Source: Ipomoea triloba (taxonomy: Eukaryota > Streptophyta > Magnoliopsida > Solanales > Convolvulaceae). From it: DNA of 64,000 nucleotides. The notes beneath the pieces are model-generated. The model saw nothing but the letters and a program-made list of their open reading frames with translations. It was not told the origin of the DNA and ran no database searches. A program made the translations under genes and the position numbers. Positions within the stretch are counted from its first letter, which is position 1. The number at the start of each line of letters is the position of its first letter. Below, in pieces: positions 23,084 to 34,544 of this stretch. The stretch spans positions 14,730,456-14,794,455 of the forward strand of contig NC_044919.1 of the NCBI RefSeq assembly GCF_003576645.1, in the 5' to 3' direction.

Positions 23084-23733
23084 TCTAAGCATTTAGTTGA
23101 CTGATTTCTAAAACATGGTCTATTCAGCCAAGGACCTTGTGGTTCAATGGCATCAAACCCTTCCCTTTATACGGGAGGTGGTGGGTTCAAGCCTCAGTGG
23201 AGTCAATACTGACTCTTGTGCTTCAATAGGTTGAGAAAGTAGTTATGAACAAATACTACATTGTAATAGAGTTAGTAGTATTCAAAAAAAAAAACATGGT
23301 CTATTCAAGTCAAAACCTAATTATAAATGTACGTATTTTACAGAGGGGAGTAGAGCTTACTTAACATTTTATGCTAATTCTTTTATTTGTGTTCTCAAAA
23401 CCTTTATTGTTTTCAGGATATGAAGTTGAGGTTAGTTTGAGAGCGCGACATAGAGTTCGTAGCCTTTGGAATTGATTATGTTATAGATTGTTTATTCTTA
23501 GAACTTGAACGGTTGATTTATAATCAGCTTATGATTGATCAATGGAATATTGTATCACAGATTGTTAGATAGTAACCTTAAAATTTGAGTTTTGGTTGGC
23601 TCAAATGTGGCATAACACCCCTAAACTCTAGTGATTTTTTAGCTTTCGCATTTGAATTCCTTTTTGAAATACAAATATTATATATATTTCTCCTTTATTT
23701 GCATATTCCTGTGTTAGAATTTTGGGGGTGTTA
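23084..23733. repeat. Right arm of the inverted LTR pair, end part
   Basis: Continues the interrupted sequence of 15116-16480 and ends TTTTGGGGGTGTTACA at 23733, the inverted counterpart of TATAACACCCCCAAA at 13213. This terminal match supports reading 13213-23733 (minus the copia and SINE) as a pair of inverted LTR arms. Confidence 0.55.
23127..23292 (+). mobile_element. SINE with 15-bp target duplication
   Basis: 166 bp ending in an A tail, flanked by perfect AACATGGTCTATTCA at 23112-23126 and 23293-23307. It includes a B-box-like GGTTCAAGCCTC and a conserved tail body (GGTTGAGAAAGTAGTTATG, ACTACATTGTAATAGAG). This is the type copy for at least four more copies in the window (46862, 47950, 52215, 54637). 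A tRNA-derived origin is inferred from the B box; a clear A box was not seen. Confidence 0.88.
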
Positions 23734-25560
23734 CAAACTATTATGCCAGTTGAACCTCTCGCGTTCTTAGATAGGGAACCAACTGATGTAGCAAAAATGA
23801 GTGATGGTGAGTGTACGGGTGAGAAATGTCGTCCTCAGGAGATTGGGGTTATGACACGTAATATGCAATCACAAACAATTAGGTACTAGCACTAGGGAAT
23901 CAACAAAAAGCTAAGCAAATCATAACTAACGGAGTTGAGACTACGGTAACTAAACAAAATAACACAAACACATATTAACAAGAGATAAACACAAAATAAA
24001 GAAATAGGACTCAATCTATGGAGCATTATCATCTAGCTGATGCTTCAACAACCTGCGGGGTTAGGGAGAACAAGTAACCGAAGTCAATTGGAAATGCACA
24101 TAGGTATCCTGGTCTAGAGTCACTTCCATGAGCAAATAAACAAGAATTAGAACAAGGAATTGCCCTACTCTCACGGTGTATAAATTCCAAGTCCATCAAG
24201 CACACAAATCATCTTAAACCCCCAATTTCCCCCATTTTCTTAGGAAAAATCGGGTTTATGCAATGGGTGGCTCGAATTCATCACTCAACTCTCATTGAGG
24301 CAACTCCAAATACATGTCAATGAATGTGTACATCAAACACTAACACGATATAAACACAAAACCTTCACAAACACATGAACCCTAGGTTAGAGTTCTTCCC
24401 ATTTTTGCAATAATCACAACTTAAGCATCAAGATAGATAATACAACCCTAACTCAAGTCCAAAAACTAACTACTCATGATTAAATAGCATAAAGAACACA
24501 AAAGCACAAGTAATGAACATAAATCTTGCAAAAGAAAGATATAAAGGAAAGAAAGCTTCTCTATTGAAATTGGATTGTGGGATCTTGAAATGTGGAATCT
24601 AAGCTTCAAGTCCAAGATTACAAGCTTTAAAAGTGTTAAAGAACATAAATCTATGCTTAATATAACCTAAAAATACAAAAGGAAGTGAAAGAGAGTGTCT
24701 AGGGTTCAACCATGGGTCAAAACCGAGTTGAAAATGCTGAGCTTAAATAAGAACAGGGCGGGGGTGACACAACTAGGGACGTGGCCTTAGGCACAACCGT
24801 GCACTTGGCTATGTCTGTTGACCTTCAAAACTTCAGATTTTGGATTTATGGTATTCACGAAAGTTGTAGCCCTTCGAGATTTCTTTCCAATGGAACAAGA
24901 ATCAACTCATTTAAACATTCCTAGCTTAAGATATGGTCAAAATACCCAACAGTGACAGTTTTGGGCGAAATCTGTAAGTTTGGAACTTCAACTTGAAGGA
25001 CAATTTTGACCCCTTTAATTTGGCGTTCTTTTTAGGCTTTAGTGTCTTCATTAGAGTTGTAGCCTTTTGAATCTTGTTTCTAATGGCACATGAATCACTT
25101 AATTTGGATATTTATAGGCCAAGATATGGTCCAAATACCAAACAATGGCCAATCTATGTGAGAATTTCAACTTTTTGACACTTGTTCCACTTTTGCCTTG
25201 GTTTGTCCATATGATCAAAGCCATTGAAAATACCACTTTTAGGTTCCCTTGGAAGTGTTGCATTCATCTCCATAGCTTCTCCTTGACTCCAAATGCATCC
25301 ATTTGACTCAAATGCCCACCAAATTGCATGAAAATACTCTCATTTTCTTCTAAAGCTTTCCAAACCAAACACCTTGCAAAATAAAATAATTTAGTCCTAA
25401 CCTCATGAAATTTGGAATGATCTATAAGCAAAATGGCTTAGTGAAAGGGGGAAAAATATAGACAAATAAGCACCGACCCTTACGAAACAGACCGACCCTC
25501 ACCTTACCTGCTAAGGCGTTCTTGTAAGCCCCGGGAATACCCATTTTGTGACTCATAGCT
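23734..25560. repeat. Noncoding LTR-retrotransposon-like sequence
   Basis: Texture of a long LTR or untranslated region. About 24850-24960 and 25040-25145 are diverged copies of one another (AGTTGTAGCCCTTCGAGATT / AGTTGTAGCCTTTTGAATCT; AAGATATGGTC in both), a motif common in plant LTR elements. It may start TGATGTAGCAAAAATGAG near 23783. No reliable ends, no coding region. Confidence 0.45.
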
Positions 25561-25660
25561 TTTTAGCGTATCTCGGGTTTGGTTACGTAACAGCAAGAGT
25601 ATAACAGGTAGAAACTAGGAACACATTCTTTTTGTAGCGTTCCCCACAAATAGCGCCAAT

Positions 25661-26320
25661 GGTTGTTTTGTCGGAACCGGGTCACCATAAACCGGGTATG
25701 GAAGTACAGAACAGGAGGTAAGAAAATAGTAGTATTATTAGCTCGAGGTGCTATGCCTAAAAGAGTACATACAAAGCCCGAAATATTGGCCCAAAATGAC
25801 AACCCAAATAATAAATAAATAATACAAGCTATAACCCAAACATGAGCTAGAATAATATTATTGTAAGCATGGGGGATCAAACCATAGTGCTCAACTTGGG
25901 CATTAGGACCCAAGCCAATGGACCATGAGGGGCTTGGTGAGCAAAGGGATGATTTTTAAGAGGAGGGAAAGATGCCTTATATAGTGTAGAAGCCTTCCAG
26001 ATGGTTGACAAATGTACAACATTGGCTTGCCTTCAATCTTAGTTCTACATGTGTCCCCCATTACCTGGATGTCAACGATCTCCACACGGGTAAAAAGAGT
26101 ATCCTTCCTTCTAGTACATGCGTAAGATGTGTGGTAGCTTGGTGGTAAAGAACTTGTGTTGTTATACTTGAGGTTGTGGATTTGAACCTTGATGGTCAAC
26201 CTTTGTTAATATTTTGCTTCCTTTCGCACCACCTTTCAACTTTTTGGGCCGCCATCATTTTTTTTTTTCTGACACCTCCCTTAGACCAAGACTTTCCCAA
26301 TATGTCCCCGCGTCCCATGT
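25661..26320 (-). repeat. LTR-like dispersed repeat, copy 2, with primer-site-like edge
   Basis: Second copy of the repeat at 12525-13205. On the minus strand its end is followed by TTGGCGCTATTTGTGGGGA, like the TGGCGCC...TGTGGGGA primer sites of Tat-type gypsy elements. That makes this a probable 5' LTR of a minus-strand gypsy element whose internal part (leftward) is degraded. An (AT)n run follows at 26325-26344. Confidence 0.55.
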
Positions 26321-26344
26321 CCTCATATATATATATATATATAT

Positions 26345-27083
26345 TTAAAGCTTCTAGCAAACCTAAATCTTGTTATGTAGGCCAATGAACAATTCATTTC
26401 AAGATAAGAAAATGGAATAACTTAAAAAAGAACAACATTATTATCATATGCCGTTAAACCTTAGCTAATACTGCTAATATCGACAAGCCGAAACGCGTGG
26501 GAGCAATTGAGTCAACTGATACGGTAATGAAACACTACGTTCGCATCATATGCAAACAACTTGTAAAGCACGCTTTCACATTTAGATTTTGAAAATGTTG
26601 TTAACCTAGCGGCCCCACATATGTTTTATGTGATTAAAAATGGATTGTATATATACAAAAACTTGTTTTGTGTTCACATCATTATGTGTTTTATGTTTTA
26701 ATAACGGTAATAAACAGTACTATAAGTTCATATCATTATTTGTCATGTGTTTTAATTAAATATGTTATCTGTGGTTTTAATTTTCCTTTTTTCATTAATT
26801 TTAATTTTAAAATTTAACTAGCCGTGATCTTCTTAGAAGGACCACAGCTGATGGTTAAAATTTGATAGTTGAAGGATCATTGGCAGTTAACTTGGACCAC
26901 CGAAGGTAACAATTTGAAAGTTGAAGGATCACGAGTGATCAATTTGAAAGTTTAAAACTAAACGTGAAAAAAAACTATACTCGAAAAACCCTTAGCTTGA
27001 TGGCGGTACTAACTCTTATAAATACGGTGGGAAACTTTGTATTGTCCCCTCAACAAAACCACTAAACGTGGCAAAATCACAAC

Positions 27084-27114
<31 letters not shown>

Positions 27115-27994
27115 AAATAATATGTTCATTTTCAGGAAAATGAACCAAACATAAATAATGTAATTTCTTAATTTTCAATTTAAAAAAAAAAAAGAAAAAG
27201 GAGAGATATAGCCTTCTGACATTTAGCCAAATATTAAAAAATTAAATTATTTTTAAAAAAAATGAGTTATTTTCTAGAAATTATTTTGCAGGTTTAATTT
27301 CTAAATGGACCTAAGTATCTCATTCCAATTAGTTAGGCTGTAAGTTATTGACAATTAAACATTTACCCAAAGCTCAAAATTGAACATTTATAGCACGTTT
27401 GGTTCATGGAATGAATTTTGAGGTAATAGGAATACTATTTCATTCTAGACCTATTCCGCGAACTAAACGTGTCATTAGTTCATTCAAAGTAAAAATCTAA
27501 TTTAATAAACACAAGCTTCTTCTTTAATCACGATCATGACGCATCATAAAATTTTGTCATTCATGAAATAGTCTTTACTAATAAAATTTACAATAATACC
27601 AAACTATTATCCAAACGTAACAGTCAAGTATATAATTAATTATTATTATCGGCTTAGATAGTCTCCGTACAATGTAATGTTTTATTGATTTTTATATAAA
27701 ATTTTTTAAATTTTTTATTTTTAATTTTTGTAAAGGGAAGTAACCTGGAAATGTTCTGTTACTTACGCGGTCGATATATTAGAGCATATTGTCCAAAATG
27801 GGAAGCATTTTCGTCTACTGATTGATTAATTGGGGTGCAAGTAAAAGCCAACTATATATTTATATATATGTAATTTCGTTGAATATACACTTAATAATAA
27901 ATAAATTAAAATCTCTCAATCACAGCTAGCTGACAACTATACGTTCCTTGTGTGCTAATCATTAGTTGTCGTTGTAGCACACGACTAGGTTCTG
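26345..27994. other. AT-rich intergenic DNA upstream of the HIPP gene
   Basis: No gene found. Holds a (TTA)n microsatellite (27084-27113) and a GGATCA-rich inverted patch near 26830-26990 (AGTTGAAGGATCA twice). Fragments near 27120 and 27260 (TTTCAGGAAAATGAACCAAA; GAGTTATTTTCTAGAAA) resemble the Tourist-like MITE at 8541. The last 300 bp likely includes the HIPP promoter. Confidence 0.5.
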
Positions 27995-28004
27995 CTATAA
28001 ATAG
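27995..28004 (+). promoter_or_regulatory. TATA box of the HIPP gene
   Basis: CTATAAATAG, a near-ideal plant TATA box, 151 bp upstream of the ATG. It predicts transcription starting near 28030 and a 5' UTR of about 125 nt. Confidence 0.65.
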
Positions 28005-28154
28005 CGCACACAAATCCCTCACCCTTCCAACAACTACTATACATAGATCTTCTTAATTGCTCTTCAAATTATTTTCATAAAAATATTAATTAAATTTGAA
28101 ATTAAAAAATAAAAATAAAAGAAGACAAATACAAGGAACGAAAGACAGGAAGAT

Positions 28155-28287
28155 ATGGGTTTTGTTGATCATCTATCAGACAAGTTTGAGGTTACTAGCA
28201 CAAGAAAGAGCTCAAGAAAAGCCATGCAGGTAAGCTTTCATTTTTTGCTTAATTGCTTTAATTTGTTTTCTATATATTGGCCTGGGA

Positions 28288-28340
<53 letters not shown>

Positions 28341-29185
28341 CTTTTTTCTTTTTTCTTTTTTCTACCATTGTTTCCTATGTATGATGTTGGATTTGGGCAT
28401 TGTTTTTCAGACAGTTGAAATCATGGTGGAAATGGACTGTGATGGTTGTGAGAAGAGAGTGAGGAAAGCTGTTTCATCTATCAAAGGTTAGTTCGATATG
28501 TCCATCTCTCATATACATATACATATACTGATATAGATACTGGATCAGCTGACAAGGCTTCTCGTGCGACCGGTGCAGATTACACCATTAGGTTATATAT
28601 AAATACACCACATAGTGTTTAGAAATACACCAAAATGGAATACACAGATGCACCACACTTAATGGTGCATTTCCAAATGCTTTGTACTGCATTTATACGT
28701 ACCTGATGATGAGTTATTGCACAGTCGTACGGGAACCTGACTCTACTCTATATTTATCCCATATAATTGAGTTTATATTTAGTGTAATCTTCATTTCATA
28801 TATGATATATGTATGTAGTAGTGTATGCGTTAAGCTAATAGTATAGGGAGTATATTTGAATTTGCTTTATGTTTAATGACTTCCCTTTGATACAGGCGCG
28901 GAGTCAGTGGAAATCGACAGAAACGAAAGCAGGGTGACGGTAAAGGGTTATGTTGAACCAAACAAGGTGTTAAGGAAGGTGCAAAGAACAGGAAAGAGTG
29001 CTGAGTTTTGGCCATACGTTAGATATGATTTGGTGGCCTACCCTTATGCCCATGAAGCCTATGATGAGGTTGCACCCCAGGGCTATGTCAGGAATGTCCC
29101 TCAAGCCCTTCTGCCCAATCCCACCACTGAGAGGTTCACCACCATGTTTAGCGACGAAAACCCTAATGCTTGTTCCATTATGTAA
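28155..29185 (+). CDS. Heavy metal-associated isoprenylated plant protein (HIPP20-25-like)
   Basis: Three exons, 28155-28229, 28411-28486 and 28896-29185, all with GT-AG borders and matching phase, give 146 residues. One HMA domain spans about 26-90 with the metal-binding core MDCDGC (33-38; Cys35 and Cys38 are the ligands). The C terminus CSIM (Cys143) is a CaaX box for prenylation, and a WPYVRYDLVAYPYA block precedes it. HIPPs bind metals such as Cd, Zn or Cu and are linked to metal homeostasis and stress; prenylation directs them to membranes or the nucleus. Length and exon pattern fit the family. The two-Cys core, the FSDENPNAC ending and overall similarity point to the HIPP20-25 clade over HIPP26/27; the exact orthologue is not resolved. 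Intron 1 holds a T tract of over 50 bp and intron 2 a MITE-like insertion. An ATG-only view of exon 3 (28907) would miss the metal site. Confidence 0.93.
28290..28361. repeat. Poly(T) tract in HIPP intron 1
   Basis: About 51 consecutive T, then C-interrupted T runs up to the intron's 3' part. Length is likely variable between individuals or poorly sequenced. Confidence 0.9.
28540..28740. mobile_element. Probable small MITE in HIPP intron 2
   Basis: The ends are roughly inverted: CAAGGCTTCTCGTGCGAC on the left against TCAGGTTCCCGTACGAC (reverse complement of the right). The interior has ACACCA-rich sequence. No target duplication identified, so this is tentative. Confidence 0.4.
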
Positions 29186-29334
29186 AGTTTTAAATTTGAC
29201 TCTTAGTTTTAAATTTTGGTGTTAGATTAGTATGATACAATATATAGTTATTCTTTAATTGTGTTGTAGTTATTCAATTCTTTGAGTTTGTAAGTACGAG
29301 TGTGTGTATACATACAGATTTACATATATAACTT

Positions 29335-29898
29335 CGCAAATTATATCGTTGACCACGGTCCACAATTAATGGATTGTGGACCGCACATCAAAACGACGCT
29401 GTTTTGATTAATGAAAACAGACAGATGAAACGACCTCCGTTCCGTGCCATTCACTTTCAGTTCATATACACTGCAGTTACATTTCAACATAACTAAAGTT
29501 ACATTTTAACACAACTGCATTTACATTTCAACACAACTGCAGTTACATTTCAATACAACTACAGTTTCATTCGATAATATAAAAACACAAATGTGAAACT
29601 GTTATTCAGTATCAGTTCATATACACTGCAGTTACATTTCAACACAACTACAGTTACATTTCGATATAACTACAGTTTCATTCGATAATATAAAAACAAA
29701 TGTGAAACTGTTATTCAGTATCAGTTCATATACACTGTAGTTACATTTCAACACAACTACAGTTACATTTCGATATAACTACAGTTTCATTCGATAATAT
29801 AAGAACAAATGTAAGGCAGTATCTTTTGCGATTAACTGTAGTATTAGTGACCACGGTCCACAATGCATTGTGGACCGTGGTCCACGATATAACGACTG
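29335..29898. mobile_element. MULE-type nonautonomous element with 9-bp target duplication
   Basis: 564 bp flanked by perfect ATATAACTT at 29326-29334 and 29899-29907. Ends CGCAAATTATATCGTTGACC and CAGTCGTTATATCGTGGACC (reverse complement of right) match at most positions. Each end also holds its own hairpin (ACCACGGTCCACAAT ... ATTGTGGACCG). The interior has three tandem copies of a 110-150 bp unit marked by TTCATATACACTGCAGTTAC. Noncoding. A 9-bp duplication is the Mutator-like hallmark. Confidence 0.82.
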
Positions 29899-29907
29899 AT
29901 ATAACTT

Positions 29908-30155
29908 ATACTTGTGTATATACATTGATACGCATTCTCTTTGGTGAATTTTGATGATAAAATTTTGCAAGTTTTTGAGTGGTTAATAACGTCATTTTTA
30001 ATATCATTTAAACATATTTATTGATGGAGGATCAACAATGGTCATATCACAATAATGTTAGGACCAACATAGATATTTTTAAAAAAATGACTAAAACTGG
30101 AATGACACAAATAATTAGGACCAAAAGAGTAAAAATGACTTAACACTTACACGGC
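29908..30155. other. AT-rich spacer with a foldback-family fragment
   Basis: About 30030-30150 (GGTCATATCACAATAATGTTAGGACC and following) matches the right half of the inverted-repeat element at 37134-37541. Nothing else seen. Confidence 0.5.
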
Positions 30156-30159
30156 GTTT

Positions 30160-30636
30160 GGTTGGGAGGAGAGAATTACGGGGGGGGGGGGGGGAATGTT
30201 ATTNCAATTCAATAAATACAGTAGGAATTGAAATTACAGTGTTTGGTATGCAAAAATATGAGTACAGGAAAACAACTAAAATGCCATTATGTTGTATTCA
30301 ATAATAATAATAACAATTTCTTTCAAAATAATAATAATAATAATAATTCTTTAAAAAAGATTAATAATAATAATAATAATAATTCTTTCAAATTTTAAAG
30401 AAAAAAAAGAAGAAAACAAAGGGTACGTGAGGAGGGGCAAAATTGTCTTTACACCTACAAAATTGCCCCTCCTCTCCCTTGAATTGCAATTCATGGGAGT
30501 ACCCCATGAATTGCAATTCATCATTTGGAGGGAATTGCAATTCTCTCCAATCAAACAATGTAATTTGGAAATTCATTGAATTGAAATTCAATGAATTTCA
30601 ATTCCTCCCAAACTACACTCAACCAAACAACCCCTT
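30160..30636. mobile_element. Tourist-like MITE with strong internal palindromes
   Basis: The left end is GGCGTTTGGTTGGGAGG and the right end reads GGGGTTGTTTGGTTGAG in reverse. Contains a G15 run (30180-30194), an unresolved base N at 30204, (AAT)n runs (30302-30384), and a near-perfect hairpin at 30481-30519 with 17-bp arms GAATTGCAATTCATGGG and a 5-bp loop. No target duplication established. Confidence 0.55.
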
Positions 30637-30637
30637 T

Positions 30638-31226
30638 GGGCCCGTTTAGAAAGTTGGAAATGACTTTTGAAAAATGTTTTCTGTAAAATGAGTCATTTTA
30701 CTGAGGAATAAGGGTCAAATAGGTCACTGAACTGCACACAAAACTGCAATTATGTCATCGAACTAAAAGATAATGCAATTGGATCCCTGAACTACACAAA
30801 TTCTTGCAATTTAACCTAAAATGACTTGTTTTACCTGATGTGCCGGTTACCAATTTTAAAAATAATATTTTAAATAAATATTATTTTAATTTTATTTTTA
30901 ATTAATTATTTAATTTAAAATTATTTTAAAAATATTGTTTTTAAAATTGATAAATGGCACATTAGGTCAAACAAGTCATTTTGGATTAAATTGCATGAAT
31001 TTGTGTAGTTCAGAGACCCAATTGCATTGTCTTTTAGTTCGATGACCTAATTGCAGTTTTGTGTGTAATTCAATGGCCTATTTGACCCTTAGTATTTGGT
31101 TACATTCTAACATTGTGCTTTCTACTATTTGGTTGCATTCTAAAAAACTGTCTTAGTATGTTTGGTTAATTTTCTAGAAAAATGAGCATAAACATTTTAA
31201 ATTTAAAATATTTAAAATATAAAATC

Positions 31227-31228
<2 letters not shown>
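30638..31228. mobile_element. Second copy of the 8541 MITE family, interrupted
   Basis: 30650-30700 matches 8555-8600 closely (TGACTTTTGAAAAATG, then TGAGTCATTTT). 31100-31185 continues with CATTCTAAAAAACTGTCTT as at 8638. An inverted-repeat element at 30709-31091 sits between. The right end is lost in an (ATT)n run (about 31229-31274). Confidence 0.6.
30709..31091. mobile_element. Foldback element with ~170-bp inverted arms
   Basis: 383 bp that is nearly all inverted repeat, TAAGGGTCAAATAGG at both ends (right end inverted). Matching inner blocks include AAACTGCAATTA and TTTTAGTTCGATGACCTAAT. The short AT-rich centre has no coding capacity. No clear target duplication, so superfamily unassigned. 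Confidence 0.75.
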
Positions 31229-31274
<46 letters not shown>

Positions 31275-31276
<2 letters not shown>

Positions 31277-31692
31277 ATGCACAAATCACACAATTTTTTC
31301 ATAAATACTTGCAGTGCATAATTTTCAATCGTATAGTGCAAATATTTGTGCCTAGTAGTGCATATTTTCTCAACTAACAGTGCACGTTGTTCAGTCATAG
31401 AATTCATCAACTTCACTTCGTCTTCTTCGCCGGAGAGTAGCCTGTTCAAGACGAAACGCAAAAGTGTAATCGCAATAATAACTCTTTCCGTCACCTATCC
31501 TTGCAAATCACAATCCGCCATGGACGAACCTCGAAAGCATCAAGTTCTTATTTCACTTTGTATGCAATGATATTTGTATCTCTATTTCGTTTATATACAA
31601 TCTATCTTTTTCTTATATTGTGTGTGATTAATAGTAGAGCTTGACACAGAGAAAACAAAGTAACGAGAAAGGTTAGTGAAAAAGTTGCGTAG
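31275..31692. other. Spacer left of the GRAS remnant
   Basis: Contains GTGCAT-type repeats at 31290-31390. From about 31396 there is a more GC-rich stretch with open frames of no recognised product. It could include the degraded N-terminal part of the GRAS gene, but I cannot show this. Confidence 0.3.
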
Positions 31693-31779
31693 CTTGTGCA
31701 CCTCCTTCTTGTAGCAGCAGATGATGTGAGTCGCCGGCAATATGACGAGGCAACCAACATCATCTCTCGTTGCATGTGG

Positions 31780-34268
31780 TGTGACACCCCAACCTTTCAC
31801 AAGCTGAGATAGCTAAAACTTTAACACAAAAGCTGCCTATCTCAACTATCAAACACAACATAGCGGAAGAGATTTATAACCTAAGGGGTATCATGCCACA
31901 TCTTGGTAAGAAAAACACGGCCTAGATGCACAGGCTATCCAAAAACTGAACTGCATAAAGTATGAATCCTCAAAACATTGTCATCATAGCAAGAGTCTAA
32001 TCAAGAGTATATCATCTCAACATCGGCACACAGGCTCAAAACATAAAGTCTAAACATCATAAGCTAAGTCTAAGCAGCCTCATATCGGTAAGCTCTAACG
32101 CGCTCTCGCTTAGACTTATCCATACCTAGAAAACATGTAAGAATCCGTTAGCAAAAGACTGCTAAGCAACCACCATTCACACCCGTGATGAACATACATA
32201 TATAGTAAGTTTGTAAATAGGTTTACACACCCATATAGAATATACACACCAACGAACTGTTTAGTATTTAAATCGGATACTCAACAACAACACGCTGAAT
32301 AAGAAATAAACCAAGGACTTTCCAACAATACTAATATCCAACAGAATTGCACAAGACAACAAGTCTATAACAGAATATCAACTGAATCATAAACTCAACC
32401 GAGTACTCACAAGAAACAACCAAACCGCAATATGTCAAGGAATAACCAATAACCAACGAGATACGATACAACTCAAGAATCAACAAGGAACCAAACAGAC
32501 CTCAACCCAAAAATAAACACCAACCCTTATCCTCCAACTGAAATAACATTCCTCAAACCAATCACCAACCCCAAAGTTAGTTCACAGGGGCAAAAGCCCA
32601 ATCACAGAGGCAAATGAATGCCCAATCATAGAGGCAAAGAATGCCCAATCACAGAGGCAAATAATGCCCAAAACACAGAGGAAAATGATGCCCAATCATA
32701 GAGGCAAATAATGCCCAATCACAGAGGCAAGGAATGCCCAATCACAGAGGTAAATGAATGCCCAATCACAAAGGCAAATAAATGCCCACAGTTAGTTCAC
32801 CCTCAATAGCCCAAAAGATACTCAAAGATCCACCACTCCATATCCAAACTCAGACTCAACCCAAGAACAATCCACTCACAGTGTTCATCTCAGATTATGA
32901 ACACAACCAACTCCCAGGGAATACAATCAAGGATTCAACCAATCAATAGACTCACGAAATGGACCAAGAGATATGAATAAACACTCCAGAATCAAGGTAA
33001 AATACTTAACAAAATATCCCAACAAAATCCAGAACCAAAGGTGAAACAACCAAACAACATATCACGGAGCAACTCACTGGAACCAGAGTTCCATTAGAAC
33101 TGACGGAGCTCCCAAATGAAACACCGCCCTCCGCCGCAGGAAGGAGGCGAATCCCCTCAACGGAACACTCTCCTCCGCCACCCTTCACCACGAACCACTT
33201 ACGGAAGACTCCAGCGGGACACATTATACCGCTGGGGTACTCCGCAAGGGCAACTCCAAACCACTCCCAAACCAGAATAGACAGAATACGCAAAGTTCAT
33301 TCCAGAATACAAAAATAAGATCGGATTGTCCAGATTACATCTCCCAGAAGCCAAATAAACATGGAATCCATACCAACAAATGTCCATAAACATCAAGATA
33401 CAAAGGATCAAGAACACAAGTTCATAAATCCATCAATATAACTCACAACCCAACAAAGAATATGCTAAGCAGCAAAGATTTCGACAGGATTCCAATACAC
33501 CAAATAATATTCATAGATCAAGAGTGTAAAATAGGTTTTAGTGGACATGATGATTACATCTTGTAGCACACTTCAACCAAGAAATCATCAAAACTCCTTA
33601 CAAAGCATCACCTCCACCTTGATCATCTTTTTTCCCAAAAAGATCCCCAAAAGAACACCATAACAACTTATTATAAAGATTATGAAAATAACATGATGCA
33701 AGACATAATCCTAAAGATAAACACTTACCCAAGCCTTATAAATCCTAAAGGAGCAATCTTGGTCTTGTATCTTGAAGAATGAAGTGTAGGATTTGCTTAG
33801 GGTTCTTTAGAAGTGAAAGGAGTAGGATGGAAATGCATTTGCATGAAAGGGAAAAGAATGATAGGGTTGAAAGTACAAGACTTTTATATTAGGAGGAAAG
33901 ATCATTACATATATTATGTATGTATCATATTAGGGTAAAGACATTAAATAATGGGCCCTTATAAGAATGGGTCTCACATTATTTATTATACTACTAGTTA
34001 GTAGGAAATTAATCCTTCAAGAATAAATACATTGGGCCATTATAAAATACTCTTACTTATAGGAATTTGTAAGGATCCAATTTAAATAAATCCCTTACAA
34101 GAATTAAATCAAGAATTAGGCCTTTAGAATAAATAATTAATTCCAGAATAAGAAATATTTATATATATGTATATCAATTGGAAAGATTAAGCCCAATTAA
34201 ATCAAATAAATTACCTGGTAGGAATAATTACCGGTCTCACGGCTTGAACGAAATTACGGAGTGTTACA
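31780..34268 (-). mobile_element. Solo LTR, Tekay/Del-like gypsy, 5-bp target duplication
   Basis: 2489 bp starting TGTGACACCCC and ending GGAGTGTTACA, flanked by TGTGG at 31775-31779 and 34269-34273. No primer site, gag or pol, so it is a solo LTR left by recombination, or a very reduced element. Organisation resembles the LTR at 13213 (both with an internal tandem array). Reading the minus strand, the start TGTAACACTCC fits plant chromoviral LTRs; the strand is inferred from that resemblance. Confidence 0.82.
32580..32795. repeat. Minisatellite inside the solo LTR
   Basis: About eight copies of a 24-29 bp unit, CCCAATCACAGAGGCAAAT plus AATG or AATGAATG, with single-base variants. Confidence 0.85.
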
Positions 34269-34384
34269 TGTGGACTGTTTCTCATTCCGGCAATCCTGTC
34301 CAGAGACTCGTCTTCTACTTTGCTGAAGCTCTGAAAGAGAGGATAGACACGCGAAGAAGATTCACTGCCGCCAGGTACCATTAG

Positions 34385-34489
34385 CCCAAAAACACTAATC
34401 TTACTACAAATCCTTTAACACGTAAATTTTAAATCCAATGGTCTATATTTCATACTATTCTCACCTAAGGAACTAATTTCACATGATCC

Positions 34490-34520
<31 letters not shown>

Positions 34521-34544
34521 CACCTATGATCTAAAAACTACAAG
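34385..34544. other. Spacer with (TA)n run
   Basis: Short AT-rich sequence ending in a (TA)n microsatellite (about 34495-34520). Confidence 0.6.

Larger units (their letters stand above)
31693..34384 (+). pseudogene. GRAS transcription-factor remnant split by an LTR
   Basis: The left part (31693-31779) encodes LVHLLLVAADDVSRRQYDEA and onward. The right part (34274-34384) continues in the same frame with SHSGNPVQRLVFYFAEALKE and onward. Together they match the start of a GRAS domain (leucine heptad repeat I, including the GNPVQR...YFAEAL signature). The reading frame is continuous if the 2489-bp LTR and one TGTGG copy are set aside. An in-frame TAG (31690-31692) sits just upstream of the leucine-rich start, and the right part ends at TAG 34382-34384, so VHIID, PFYRE and SAW regions are missing. 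GRAS proteins are plant transcriptional regulators; this copy is dead. The subfamily is uncertain. Confidence 0.8.

Noticed and set aside
28155..28418. 87-residue single-exon protein
   Set aside because: It reads through the intron donor into a poly(T) tract; the spliced HIPP model explains the sequence.
30204..30204. Third N as another duplication joint
   Set aside because: No duplicated flanks found; it lies 10 bp after a G15 run and is probably an unresolved base.
32580..32795. CRISPR-like regular repeats
   Set aside because: Units are contiguous and diverge gradually with no unique spacers; plant minisatellite inside an LTR.
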